64,000 bases of DNA from Lachnospiraceae bacterium oral taxon 500 (GCA_002999035.1 CP027241.1:3137384-3201383), one strand, 5' to 3'; positions 9,233 to 16,891 are shown, counted from the stretch's first letter. The notes: generated by a model from the letters alone, not told the origin. A program made the numbers and translations.

Positions 9233-9341
9233 GAAGCGCGCAAGCATAAATGAATGCGACCGCGAAGCGGGCATATTCATTTTGCGGCGCTTCTCCAGGG
9301 ACCGCGGTGAAAGCTTTCAAACGCAGCATTTGGTCTGCCGG
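9233..9341. repeat. 109-bp dispersed repeat, copy 2
   Basis: Tandem second copy, differing from copy 1 at a handful of positions. Several changes keep base pairing in the hairpin (for example CCGCGAAGCGG versus CCGCAAAGCGG changes only the loop). It is followed at 9352-9362 by GACTTGCCTGAAC, the tail of the other dispersed palindromic family. Confidence 0.85.
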
Positions 9342-9393
9342 AGATAGTTAGACTTGCCTGAACGGTACGAACAAATAAGGAAGGTGATTGATA

Positions 9394-9540
9394 ATGAAAT
9401 GGAAAACAAAAACCAATGCACAGCTGTTTACGCTGGCATTCGGTGCCGCCATGCTTGGGTTAGGCATCTGGCGAAACGAAGTAAATGTAGTATTAACCAA
9501 AGCTGTCAAAATATGTTTGGAGTGTGTGGGCATTGGATAA
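9394..9540 (+). CDS. CD1871A-family CXXC-motif microprotein
   Basis: A 48-residue protein (MKWKTKTNAQLFTLAFG..., ending KAVKICLECVGIG). One hydrophobic segment at about 11-26 is followed by the conserved KAxxICLECxGIG tail with a CxxC pair, which defines the CD1871A family of small clostridial proteins. The start has AAGGAAGGTG about 8-10 nt upstream. Its stop overlaps the likely TTG start of the polyferredoxin gene, so the two are coupled. In clostridial genomes these proteins commonly accompany a membrane 4Fe-4S protein and a TlpA-like redoxin, exactly the arrangement here. The CxxC pair probably passes thiol or electron equivalents, but no biochemical role is established. Confidence 0.88.
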   Translation: MKWKTKTNAQLFTLAFGAAMLGLGIWRNEVNVVLTKAVKICLECVGIG

Positions 9541-10537
9541 GAAAAAGATGAAGTTTAAAACTATTTCGCATTATCTGGCTCGATTTCGACTGGGGCTTCA
9601 GGGTGTAGCGACACTGCTGACCAATATCCACCTGCCGAACTTTTTAAAAGGAACCATTTACACCGGCAGGGGCAAAATCGCCTGCGTGCCGGGACTGAAT
9701 TGTTATTCCTGTCCGGGGGCAGCCGGTGCCTGTCCGATCGGAGCGTTTCAGGCGGTGGTCGGGTCCTCAAAGTTTAGTTTTACCTATTATATTACCGGCT
9801 TCATGATTTTGCTGGGTGTACTGCTGGGACGGTTTATCTGCGGCTTTCTTTGCCCCTTCGGTTGGTTTCAGGATTTGCTGCATAAGATTCCAAGCAAAAA
9901 GTTTTCAACCAAAAAGTTAAAGCTCTTGCGCGGTCTCAAGTATGTTATCCTGTTGGTTATGGTGGTGCTCTTACCGGCACTGGTGACCAACGCAGTTGGT
10001 ATGGGCAATCCTTTCTTCTGTAAATATGTTTGTCCGCAGGGCGTTCTAAGCGGAGCAATTCCTCTGGCAATTGCCAACCCCTCCGTTCGAGCGGCTTTGG
10101 GCAAGCTCTTTACCTGGAAAGCATCCATCCTGCTGATCATAACGATATTAAGTGTTTTTGTCTACCGCCCGTTCTGTAAATGGATTTGCCCACTGGGTGC
10201 CATGTACGCCCTGTTTAATCGGGTATCGCTGTTTCAGATGAAGGTCAATGAACATAAATGCATTTCCTGCGGCCGCTGCGCCAAAGCCTGCAAAATGGAC
10301 GTTGATGTAACGAAAACACCGAATCATACCGAATGTATCCGCTGCGGCATGTGTATCAGTGCCTGCCCGACCGGCGCCATCAGTTATCGTTATGGGTTTG
10401 GCTCCGGCAACAGTTGTGGCAGCAACTGCGGCGGCTGCAGCAGCAAAAAAGCCAAGCAGCCAGTTGAAGTAGCCAGCGAGCGTTTGTCCGCGGTCAAAGC
10501 GATAAAACCGGAAACCGTAAAACCAACGATCGTTTAA
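9533..10537 (+). CDS. Membrane polyferredoxin (NapH/YccM-type 4Fe-4S protein)
   Basis: About 335 residues with five or so transmembrane helices. Paired Cys-Pro motifs of the NapH/MauN type are CGFLCPFG, CKYVCPQG and CKWICPLG, plus CYSCPGAAGACPIG near the N-terminus. Two classical 4Fe-4S ferredoxin motifs near the C-terminus are CISCGRCAKACKMD and CIRCGMCISACPTG. A Cys-rich tail (SCGSNCGGCSSKK) is unusual. Start candidates are TTG 9533 (GGAG 10 nt before, overlapping the previous stop) and ATG 9548 (no clear site); I favour TTG. It likely moves electrons across the membrane toward the extracytoplasmic redoxin encoded next. Confidence 0.9.
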   Translation: MDKKKMKFKTISHYLARFRLGLQGVATLLTNIHLPNFLKGTIYTGRGKIACVPGLNCYSCPGAAGACPIGAFQAVVGSSKFSFTYYITGFMILLGVLLGRFICGFLCPFGWFQDLLHKIPSKKFSTKKLKLLRGLKYVILLVMVVLLPALVTNAVGMGNPFFCKYVCPQGVLSGAIPLAIANPSVRAALGKLFTWKASILLIITILSVFVYRPFCKWICPLGAMYALFNRVSLFQMKVNEHKCISCGRCAKACKMDVDVTKTPNHTECIRCGMCISACPTGAISYRYGFGSGNSCGSNCGGCSSKKAKQPVEVASERLSAVKAIKPETVKPTIV

Positions 10538-10600
10538 AAAACAATGAAAACCATCGGCAAAGAAAAGATGTATGTATTCGGCGCCGCTTTTAGCACAAAC

Positions 10601-10622
10601 GGAAAAGGCTTACTGCTTTTCC
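10601..10622. other. Small hairpin before the redoxin lipoprotein gene
   Basis: GGAAAAG (10601-10607) and CTTTTCC (10616-10622) with an 8-nt loop in the 131-nt gap between the polyferredoxin and redoxin genes. No U-tract follows, so it is more likely an mRNA processing or attenuation structure than a terminator. Confidence 0.4.
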
Positions 10623-10668
10623 ACAAACAACACCTTAATTAAAAAGACAAATAAAAGGAGAAAAACAA

Positions 10669-11628
10669 ATGAAAAACTTACAAAAATTATCGGCATTATT
10701 ATTCGCTTTGGTACTTACTTTCAGTCTGGCTGCCTGCGGCCAGGCCCAAAACGGCAACGGCAATAAGCCTGCCGCTCCCTCTAAAAACGAAAGTTCGGAA
10801 AAACCTGCTGACTCCGCAAAAACCGGAGAAAGCATCGAAGATTTAAAAGCCCAGATTGAAAAGCTGACCCAAGAAGAAAATGCAATTTTTGACAGCCATA
10901 AGGAACTTTGGGACAAGGTTTTCCTGAAGATGGACAAGCAAGTCACACCGTTAATTGACAAGGAAAACTTCAGCTATGTTGACGATGTTTTGCTGAAAAC
11001 AATCAATGATAATATTAAAGACTTTACCGAAGAAGAAGTAAAAATCTTAAAGGCTGACGCCGAAAAAATTCGGGAACTGGAAAACAAAATCAATGAATTA
11101 ACGAAGAAAATCAGCGAACTGGAAGCTGCCGGTGATTCTGAAAACACCGCTGATTCTGCATCCGACAAGACATTCCCGGCTTTTGAAGGCAAGGATTTAG
11201 ACGGCAACAGCGTTGACAGCAGCATCTTCTCCAAGAACGCCGTGACCGTTGTCAACTACTGGTTCAGCGGCTGCGCTCCGTGCGTCGGCGAGTTGCCGGA
11301 ATTAAATGCCTTGAACGAAGAATTAAAAGCCAAAGGCGGCGCCGTCATCGGCATCAATACCGAAACTTTAAACGGAGATGCCAGCGCAATTGCCGAAGCA
11401 CAGGAAATCTTAAAGAAGCAGGGTGCATCCTATCAAAACATTTATTTTGATCCGGCCAGCGAAGCCGGAAAGATGGCTATGGACATCGTCAGCTTCCCGA
11501 CGACGATCGTAGTTGACAGAAACGGCAACATCGTTGGCGAACCGCTGCTGGGTGCGATCAGCAATGAGCAGGTTTTAAAAGAACTGCAAGCCCGTATTGA
11601 CAGTGTTTTAGCAAAAGACAAGAAATAG
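10669..11628 (+). CDS. TlpA/ResA-like thioredoxin lipoprotein with N-terminal repeat domain
   Basis: 319-residue predicted lipoprotein with lipobox LAAC (lipidated Cys at about 23) and a Asn/Ser/Pro-rich linker. A helical, charged domain follows at about 55-155. The C-terminal thioredoxin fold (about 165-315) has active site WFSGCAPCVGELPEL, the cis-Pro region FPTTIVV, and TlpA-type topology. The extracytoplasmic location fits a partner that receives electrons from the membrane polyferredoxin. The helical domain contains LWDKV, an aromatic spot (FSYVDDV) and FTEEEVKIL. It resembles the two repeats of the secreted protein at 11927. GGAG precedes the ATG by 9 nt. Its stop codon is the first base triplet of repeat copy 3. 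Confidence 0.9.
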   Translation: MKNLQKLSALLFALVLTFSLAACGQAQNGNGNKPAAPSKNESSEKPADSAKTGESIEDLKAQIEKLTQEENAIFDSHKELWDKVFLKMDKQVTPLIDKENFSYVDDVLLKTINDNIKDFTEEEVKILKADAEKIRELENKINELTKKISELEAAGDSENTADSASDKTFPAFEGKDLDGNSVDSSIFSKNAVTVVNYWFSGCAPCVGELPELNALNEELKAKGGAVIGINTETLNGDASAIAEAQEILKKQGASYQNIYFDPASEAGKMAMDIVSFPTTIVVDRNGNIVGEPLLGAISNEQVLKELQARIDSVLAKDKK

Positions 11629-11736
11629 AAGTGCGCAAGCATAAATGAATGCGGCCGCGAAGCGGGCATATTCATTTTGCGGCGCTTCCCCAATGACCGC
11701 GGCGAAAGCTTTCAAACGCAGCATTTGGTCTGCCGG
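11628..11736. repeat. 109-bp dispersed repeat, copy 3
   Basis: Third near-identical copy in the same orientation as copies 1 and 2, beginning at the last base of the redoxin stop codon. Its position suggests it may serve as a 3' end structure for the redoxin mRNA. It is followed 20 nt later by copy b of the other palindromic family. Confidence 0.85.
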
Positions 11737-11755
11737 GAAAACTGACCGATAAACT

Positions 11756-11800
11756 GTAATTCGCTGAAATATCAACGAATTACGGGTGACTTACCTAAAC
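11756..11800. repeat. Dispersed palindromic repeat, copy b
   Basis: Perfect 8-bp arms GTAATTCG (11756-11763) and CGAATTAC (11776-11783) around a 12-nt loop, then GGGTGACTTACCTAAAC. It is one of the best-preserved copies of the family. Confidence 0.75.
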
Positions 11801-11926
11801 TTTTGTTTACTATGTGAAGATCTGATCGGACTTCAGTAAATATATATTCAGCTCCCGCCGGCCGTCCTTTGGCGGCTGTGCGGCAAGGCTGAGCGCATTA
11901 AAATACCTGAAAAGGAGGACATCACT

Positions 11927-12676
11927 ATGAACAACAAAAAAATTTTAGGATTGACTTTAGCCTTTATGATGACTGCTTCTGTTATCGAAGCACCGGCTTC
12001 CGCTATGGCGGCTAATGCCGGCAGCGCACCGTCAACTCGAATCCTGACGGAATCCAAATTAAGCGAAGCCGAGATTTTTGATAAAATCGACGCTTTGGAA
12101 AGAAAAAGCAGCGCGCTGTACAAATCCCGTCAAAGTTTGTGGGAGAAGGTTGATGCCGCTTACAATGCACTGCCGGGAAACTATGATTATGAAAAACACG
12201 ATGAAGCGGCTTTTATTCGCAGTCTCAAATCTTTGACCCAGTCAGAGAAAGAAGCCTTAATCGCTGATGGGGAAGCACTGGATAAGATTGACGCAGAGCT
12301 CGACAGTCTGTATGCGCTGCTGCCGCAGGACAAAGGCGGTGAAATGCCGAATCTTCCTGAACTGCCTCTGCCTCTGAATGTTGACCCCAAGCTGGCTCAG
12401 GAAATGATTGACCTCGAAGACAAATACGAGCAGCTTGCTCATAAGCATGATGAGCTCTGGGCCAAGGTCGACGAAGCCTACGCTAATCTGCCGGACAACT
12501 ACAATTTTGATAATTTCGTTGAGGCTGATTTTATTCGCGGCCTGACTACCTTAACCGCCGGCGAAAAGAAAACATTGCTGGATAATATCGCTGCCGTTGA
12601 TGAGCTTCATGCCAAATTGGATGCGATTTATCAAACCATTTGGGGCGACGACCGCAATGATATGATGCCCCTGTAA
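11927..12676 (+). CDS. Secreted protein with two helical repeats, partner of the redoxin lipoprotein
   Basis: 249-residue protein with a Sec signal peptide (MNNKKILGLTLAFMMTAS, cleavage likely near AMA-AN). The mature part is two repeats of about 75 residues (about 47-122 and 150-225). Each has the pattern LWxKVDxAYxxLPxNYxF, then a short acidic turn, DFIRxLxxLTxxEK, and a terminal heptad-like helix. I recognise no named family. The same pattern, more diverged, forms the N-terminal domain of the TlpA-like lipoprotein at 10669, so the two proteins may bind the same partner or each other outside the membrane. AAGGAGG lies 7 nt before the ATG. It contains no cysteine, so it is not itself a thiol enzyme. 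Confidence 0.75.
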   Translation: MNNKKILGLTLAFMMTASVIEAPASAMAANAGSAPSTRILTESKLSEAEIFDKIDALERKSSALYKSRQSLWEKVDAAYNALPGNYDYEKHDEAAFIRSLKSLTQSEKEALIADGEALDKIDAELDSLYALLPQDKGGEMPNLPELPLPLNVDPKLAQEMIDLEDKYEQLAHKHDELWAKVDEAYANLPDNYNFDNFVEADFIRGLTTLTAGEKKTLLDNIAAVDELHAKLDAIYQTIWGDDRNDMMPL

Positions 12677-12689
12677 AAAAAGGACCCAT

Positions 12690-12766
12690 TTTTCCTCTGC
12701 GTAACTTCCACGTATCACATCCCATCTTTCCGCAAATAAAGCAGGAAAGATACACGCAGAGGAAAA
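12690..12766. other. Nested inverted repeat downstream of the secreted-protein gene
   Basis: Outer perfect 13-bp arms TTTTCCTCTGCGT (12690-12702) and ACGCAGAGGAAAA (12754-12766) enclose an inner hairpin ATCTTTCC (12724-12731)/GGAAAGAT (12744-12751). The two-level fold could be a 3' UTR structure or a small RNA; it lacks an immediate T-tract on the plus strand. Confidence 0.55.
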
Positions 12767-12803
12767 TTGAGTTATATTCCCTTCCTGAAAAAATCACTAA
12801 GAG

Positions 12804-12838
12804 AACGCACTGTGCCCTTTACACCGTGCGTTTTCTAT
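12804..12838 (+). terminator. Rho-independent terminator of the redox operon
   Basis: AACGCAC (12804-12810) pairs with GTGCGTT (12826-12832) and is followed by TTCTATTT. It lies between convergent genes just before the HAD phosphatase stop codon. Confidence 0.6.
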
Positions 12839-12842
12839 TTCA

Positions 12843-13634
12843 CTATATCCCGATCAGCCCCTGCGCCTGACAATAATGGTATACCCCATCTTCCGCCACA
12901 TGGCCGCAAATATCGGCGGCAACAGCCTTTAACCGGTCAGAGGCATTCGTCATTGCAATCCCCGCTCCTACCGCCTGAAACATTTCAATATCATTGTCCC
13001 AATCACCAAAGGCCAGCGCCTGCGACCGGCTTAAATGATAATATTCCAGCACTTTTTTGACACCCGTTCCTTTTCCGCTGTCCGCGGGGACAACATCAAT
13101 CACCCGCTCCCACCAGGCAGTGATCTTGGCGGAATGAACGTTCCTCATCAGCGCCGCGTATTCGGTTTCCGCGCAGCCCAGCATGATTTGATAAACCTGA
13201 TCGTGACTCAGCACTTCCGCAAAATCATCCGCCACCCTGACACTCAGCTTGGCGGCAGCGTAATACCCCGCCAAATCCTGATCCTTTCCATTGGCAATGA
13301 TCTTCTCCTTGGTAGCGATCGCCGCCGGGCGACCGAGCGCCGTGGCGTTTTTAATGATTGTTTTGACATCGCCTGATGAAATGGAGCGGCTGAAAATATC
13401 CCGCTCCTTGCGATAACAGTACGAGCCGTTAAAAGTCAAAAACACATCCGCCTCGACCCCCTCAAAGTGCGGCAGGTTCCAAGGCGCTCTGCCCGTGGCC
13501 AGACAAATCAGAATCTTTCTTTCCTTTAATTTGGCCAGTGTTTCAAGGATCGCTGCAGAGGGATGTTTTCGGTTCCCGTCAAGCAGCGTGCCGTCAATAT
13601 CAAAAAAAATAATCTTTACATCACTTAAGTCCAT
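12843..13634 (-). CDS. Cof-type HAD-IIB family phosphatase
   Basis: 263-residue soluble HAD hydrolase. Motif I is FFDIDGTLLDGN, motif II is CLATGRAPWN, and motif III/IV is FGDWDNDIEMFQAVG, followed by GIAMTNASDRLKAVA. The cap domain in the middle is of the IIB type. Substrates in this family are sugar phosphates, nucleotides or pyridoxal phosphate and cannot be chosen from sequence. It ends the STM4011-4015-like gene run, 122 nt after the STM4011 gene, and may be part of it or an independent gene. Confidence 0.88.
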   Translation of the reverse strand: MDLSDVKIIFFDIDGTLLDGNRKHPSAAILETLAKLKERKILICLATGRAPWNLPHFEGVEADVFLTFNGSYCYRKERDIFSRSISSGDVKTIIKNATALGRPAAIATKEKIIANGKDQDLAGYYAAAKLSVRVADDFAEVLSHDQVYQIMLGCAETEYAALMRNVHSAKITAWWERVIDVVPADSGKGTGVKKVLEYYHLSRSQALAFGDWDNDIEMFQAVGAGIAMTNASDRLKAVAADICGHVAEDGVYHYCQAQGLIGI

Positions 13635-13756
13635 GCTTATCTGCTCCTTCCTCCCCCGCGGCTGACTACATGTCCCCGGTCACATAATATCCCCCTGTAA
13701 GTCTTCTGGCACAGACAACAACCTTTCCAAAAACAGCAAGCCTAAAAACGACTGCT

Positions 13757-15259
13757 TTATTGAGCATGGGAGAGTTTCGTGATCAGCGGCAGCTGCCCGG
13801 CGTTTAAGGCATAATACGCCTGACTTGCCAATTCCGGCTGATGAAGCGGTACGGCTGTATAGGGAAAACTTTGCAGCAACTCTTTATCCTGCGGATTATC
13901 CGTCATAATCAAGATATCCTCTTTTGACCAGCCGCTTCCTGCCATAATCCTCTCAATCCCGCCGCACTTGGAAGCCGGCATCGCCTGAAAATAAGTACGG
14001 CTGCCATACTCCCGCCGCCGCAGCGGTGTTTCTCCCAGCTGCCGGGCGACTACCGTCGGCATTTGCAGCCGCAGCAGTTCGCCTTTAAAAAACTGCGGCT
14101 TTATTCTTCCGGCCATACTGATCCAGTTTTCTTCCGACATCGGCATTTGCTCTGTCCGGCTGACAATCGGCCATGTCATTTCCAGTCCGCTGTCCCGGTC
14201 AATGACGTATGCTCCGTCAAAAAACACGCCGCCACTGAAAAAGCGGTAAGTCCTGCCCAGTGCCCGCCGAACCGAAGAAACACTTCGCGCCGTTGCCAAA
14301 TACAGACGGCAGCCGGCACTTAAAGCCGCAAGCAGTTCCGGCAATCCCGCCAGCAGGCGGCCGTTTTCCGTCAGCACCCCGTCAAAGTCCAAAAAAATCG
14401 CCTGCCATTGCCGCTTCTGCGGAATCCGAAACACTCTGTTTGCTCCGAAAAAGTGGGCCAGCGGATTACCGGCAAAATTAGAATAACCCAAATAGCAATC
14501 GCATAGCCGATGATTATGACAGAGCTGCCCCTTCCTTTTTTCACCTTTTTGAAAAAAACAACCGGGCCTGACCATGCCCCTATCCAGATATTGATTTTCT
14601 GCCGCCAGACAGCGGCGAAAGCCCGCCCCGCCGGAGGCTTTTTGCCGGCACAAGGCAAACTCATAGCCAAACATTGGGTCAATCGCCCGCAAACGCTCGA
14701 TTACTTCCCGGGAAAATGCTGCTTTGCGTCGATCCATAGCATTTAGCCATAAATAAATCGACGGCGGCAGCTCAGCTCGAAGCGCTCGAATTTCGTCCTC
14801 ATTCTCAAGCGTTGCCACCATCCCGGCCGCAATTTCCACTTCCGCCGCCAACTGCTTAAGCCTATCCAAAAAGCCCGCCCGGCTGGTCATCTCCGGGTGA
14901 TAGCTTGCCCATAACCGAATTTTACCGGTATCGCCCCGCTGCCGCAGCAGCCGCAAAAAGTCCTCCGGCTCCCAGCTCAAATTGGTTTGAATCCCAACCG
15001 CCCGCACCTGCGGCAGCGCCGATAAATCCGCCAAAACCGCCTGATACATAGGATAAATCATCCCCTCGCCATAGGGCAAAAAGAAAATCTGAACCGCTTC
15101 TGTCTGCCGGCGAATTTGCTCATAAAACCGGCGCAGGCCGTCCTCCTCCCGCCGCATTTCCTCTCTGCTGCCGCTCCCTTTTGCAAACGCACAGTAAGAA
15201 CAGCGGTAATTACAGGACTTGATAAAACCTCGATAATAAATGGTCTTTATTTTTTCCAC
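13757..15259 (-). CDS. STM4011-family radical SAM protein fused to a C-terminal HAD phosphatase domain
   Basis: 500 residues, well above the 280-300 typical of STM4011 proteins. Residues 1-280 are the radical SAM part with the cluster-binding C16-x3-C20-x2-C23 (CNYRCSYC) close to the N-terminus. A second Cys/His group near 245-255 (LCHNHRLCDCYLGYSNF) is characteristic of the family. Residues about 287-490 form a HAD domain with DFDGVLTENG (motif I), LYLATARS (motif II) and ILIMTDNPQDKEL (motif III/IV). Translation starts at GTG 15259, overlapping the end of a small repeat frame. It is part of a five-gene cluster seen in Salmonella and many Gram-positives whose product is unknown; the fusion suggests a phosphatase step belongs to the pathway. 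Confidence 0.88.
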   Translation of the reverse strand: MEKIKTIYYRGFIKSCNYRCSYCAFAKGSGSREEMRREEDGLRRFYEQIRRQTEAVQIFFLPYGEGMIYPMYQAVLADLSALPQVRAVGIQTNLSWEPEDFLRLLRQRGDTGKIRLWASYHPEMTSRAGFLDRLKQLAAEVEIAAGMVATLENEDEIRALRAELPPSIYLWLNAMDRRKAAFSREVIERLRAIDPMFGYEFALCRQKASGGAGFRRCLAAENQYLDRGMVRPGCFFQKGEKRKGQLCHNHRLCDCYLGYSNFAGNPLAHFFGANRVFRIPQKRQWQAIFLDFDGVLTENGRLLAGLPELLAALSAGCRLYLATARSVSSVRRALGRTYRFFSGGVFFDGAYVIDRDSGLEMTWPIVSRTEQMPMSEENWISMAGRIKPQFFKGELLRLQMPTVVARQLGETPLRRREYGSRTYFQAMPASKCGGIERIMAGSGWSKEDILIMTDNPQDKELLQSFPYTAVPLHQPELASQAYYALNAGQLPLITKLSHAQ

Positions 15260-15423
15260 GACATTACTCTCAACTTTCTCAATCTATCTGCTGTCCTTGC
15301 TGCAATACCACTTGCCCATCCATCTGCCGCCCTTGCTGCAATACCACTTACCCATCCATCTGCCGCCCTGCTGCAATGCCACTTGCCCATCCTGCCGCCC
15401 TTGCTGCAATGCCACTTACCCAT
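15247..15423 (-). CDS. Possible small repeat peptide between the two radical SAM genes
   Basis: A 58-codon frame from ATG 15423 to TAA at 15247. It is built from the 36-bp tandem repeat: two MGKWHCS-type units, then (after a one-base offset between repeat copies) two 12-residue units GWVSGIAARAAD and GWASGIAARTAD, and a basic tail RLRKLRVMSWKK. Its stop overlaps the GTG start of the STM4011 gene, as in coupled genes. No strong ribosome binding site is seen, and the frame stays open upstream to the STM4012 stop codon. It could be a real peptide, a substrate candidate for the radical SAM enzymes, or an accident of a non-coding minisatellite. Confidence 0.3.
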   Translation of the reverse strand: MGKWHCSKGGRMGKWHCSRAADGWVSGIAARAADGWASGIAARTADRLRKLRVMSWKK

Positions 15424-15451
15424 CCATCTGCCGCCCTTACCGCAATGCCAA
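15288..15451. repeat. 36-bp tandem repeat (minisatellite), about 4.6 copies
   Basis: Units at 15288-15323, 15324-15359, 15360-15391 (4 bases shorter), 15392-15427 and a partial unit from 15428. Each begins CTGCCGCCCTTGCTGCAAT and ends CCCATCCAT. The unit length is a multiple of three. The short third copy shifts the reading frame. Confidence 0.9.
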
Positions 15452-15501
15452 CGGAATTGGTTTTCTCTGCCTACGGTTTTAATGAACTTTTGGCTCTGAT
15501 A

Positions 15502-16758
15502 TCATTGAAACATCGGTCCGATGTAATCAGACAGCGACATTCCCTGCTCGGTCAGGTAAAAACGGCCATTTTCCCGGCTGACCCATGCCCTCTCCTCTAA
15601 ATCCCGAAGCAGCGGAAAATCGGCAGTCAGCTCCGCCGCAAACCGTCGCCGGTAGTCAGCCTCCGACAGGCCGGTATAATACAAAATATTTTTAATCACA
15701 TAACGCCGCTTCTGTTGTATTTCCGACAGATGCGCCATTGATAAGCCCCTTAAAAAATCAGTTTTCTGTAAATATCGCTGATATTCGGCCGAACAAGCCG
15801 CCTGCCCGGCGACATAGGGTTCACAAAAATGCAGTTCCTGAAAATAACTGCGGCCGCCGCAGCCCAGCGCCAGCGTGTTTTCAAAGCCGCAGTCGGCATG
15901 GTCATCCGTTTCCGCCAGCCGGCTGAAACAACGCATTGACTTTTGGCGGTAGCCGTTTGCCTTTAAAAACCGGCTGCCAATCCGGTACAACTCATATTTT
16001 TGGCGGCTGTGTGCCTCATCGATCGGAAACTTATGATAAAGGCCGGCATTTGGCTGATTATATAGGGGATAAAGAAAAATTTCCTGCGGTTGATACGCTT
16101 CCGCCCGCTCCAACGAATCGCGCCAGCTCGCCTCGGTCTGACCGGGAATGCCATAAATCAAATCCAGATTTAAAACCGGAAAATCCGCCTGCTTCGCCAG
16201 TCGAATCGCATGATGCGCCAACTCCGGCTCCGCCCGCCGCTCAATCATTTTTAATTCTCCGGCCTGAAAGGACTGAATGCCAATGCTCAGCCGCTTTAGG
16301 TTTTTCGCCTTTAAAAAATCCAGCTTTTCCGGTGTAATCTCCGCCGGCGAACTTTCTATCACCGAAAAAACCTCCGTCGGCTCCACCTGATATTCCTCTT
16401 CGGCCAAAGCAAATAAAAGCGCCAGTTCCTTAACATCCAGCAGCAGCGGCGTACCGCCGCCGAAAACCAAGGAAGAAAAGCGCGTCCGGCTAAAATCAAT
16501 CTCTGCTTTCATTTGGGCGCTGTGCCGCCGAATGGCCTGAATATATTCCAGATAGCTTTCCGCCCGCACTCCGGTCAGCGAAAATAAGTTACAGTAGCCG
16601 CATTTGACCCGGCAAAAGGGAATATGAAAATACAGCCCCATATCCGTACCGGCAAAGGCATCGCGATAGGCCGCCAAATCCAGCCGCTCCACCGGCTGAT
16701 ATGTCGATTTATGCGGATAGCTGTACATATATTGCTGATAAATTTCCGTGTAATTCAT
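15502..16758 (-). CDS. STM4012-family radical SAM (HemN-like) protein
   Basis: 418 residues. The HemN-like signature HIPFCxxxCxYC has cluster ligands C49, C53 and C56 (numbered from the ATG at 16758). It is followed by FGGGTPLLL, ESSPAEI and RLSIGIQSF, the SAM-binding segments of coproporphyrinogen dehydrogenase-type enzymes. Family membership follows from this and from its neighbours. These proteins are not true HemN, and their substrate is unknown. I prefer ATG 16758 (GAG 7 nt before) over an in-frame TTG at 16770. It lies downstream of the STM4013 homologue in the same direction. Confidence 0.88.
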   Translation of the reverse strand: MNYTEIYQQYMYSYPHKSTYQPVERLDLAAYRDAFAGTDMGLYFHIPFCRVKCGYCNLFSLTGVRAESYLEYIQAIRRHSAQMKAEIDFSRTRFSSLVFGGGTPLLLDVKELALLFALAEEEYQVEPTEVFSVIESSPAEITPEKLDFLKAKNLKRLSIGIQSFQAGELKMIERRAEPELAHHAIRLAKQADFPVLNLDLIYGIPGQTEASWRDSLERAEAYQPQEIFLYPLYNQPNAGLYHKFPIDEAHSRQKYELYRIGSRFLKANGYRQKSMRCFSRLAETDDHADCGFENTLALGCGGRSYFQELHFCEPYVAGQAACSAEYQRYLQKTDFLRGLSMAHLSEIQQKRRYVIKNILYYTGLSEADYRRRFAAELTADFPLLRDLEERAWVSRENGRFYLTEQGMSLSDYIGPMFQ

Positions 16759-16778
16759 ATTCAAACTCAACTCTCCAA

Positions 16779-16802
16779 GCGAAAAGGCGCAGCCTTTTTC
16801 GC
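16779..16802. other. Intercistronic hairpin before the STM4012 gene
   Basis: GCGAAAAGGC (16779-16788) pairs with GCCTTTTTCGC (16792-16802) apart from one bulged T. It is in the 133-nt gap between STM4013 and STM4012 genes and is followed by CCAAGCTTTCACGCGG, reminiscent of the second half of the 109-bp repeats. It may be a processing or stabilising structure. Confidence 0.4.
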
Positions 16803-16891
16803 GAACCTACCAAGCTTTCACGCGGCGCGCGACCGCTTAAAAGACTTGTTCTGTTCTTATCGTTACAAACTGCCAAAACATCCCCCTCGCA

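Noticed and set aside
15288..15451. 36-bp repeats considered as a CRISPR array
   Set aside because: Units are directly adjacent with no spacers and no cas genes are near; this is a tandem minisatellite.
15502..16758. Annotation of the STM4012-like gene as oxygen-independent coproporphyrinogen III oxidase
   Set aside because: Only the radical SAM core is HemN-like; neighbours are the other STM4011-4015 families and no heme genes are near.
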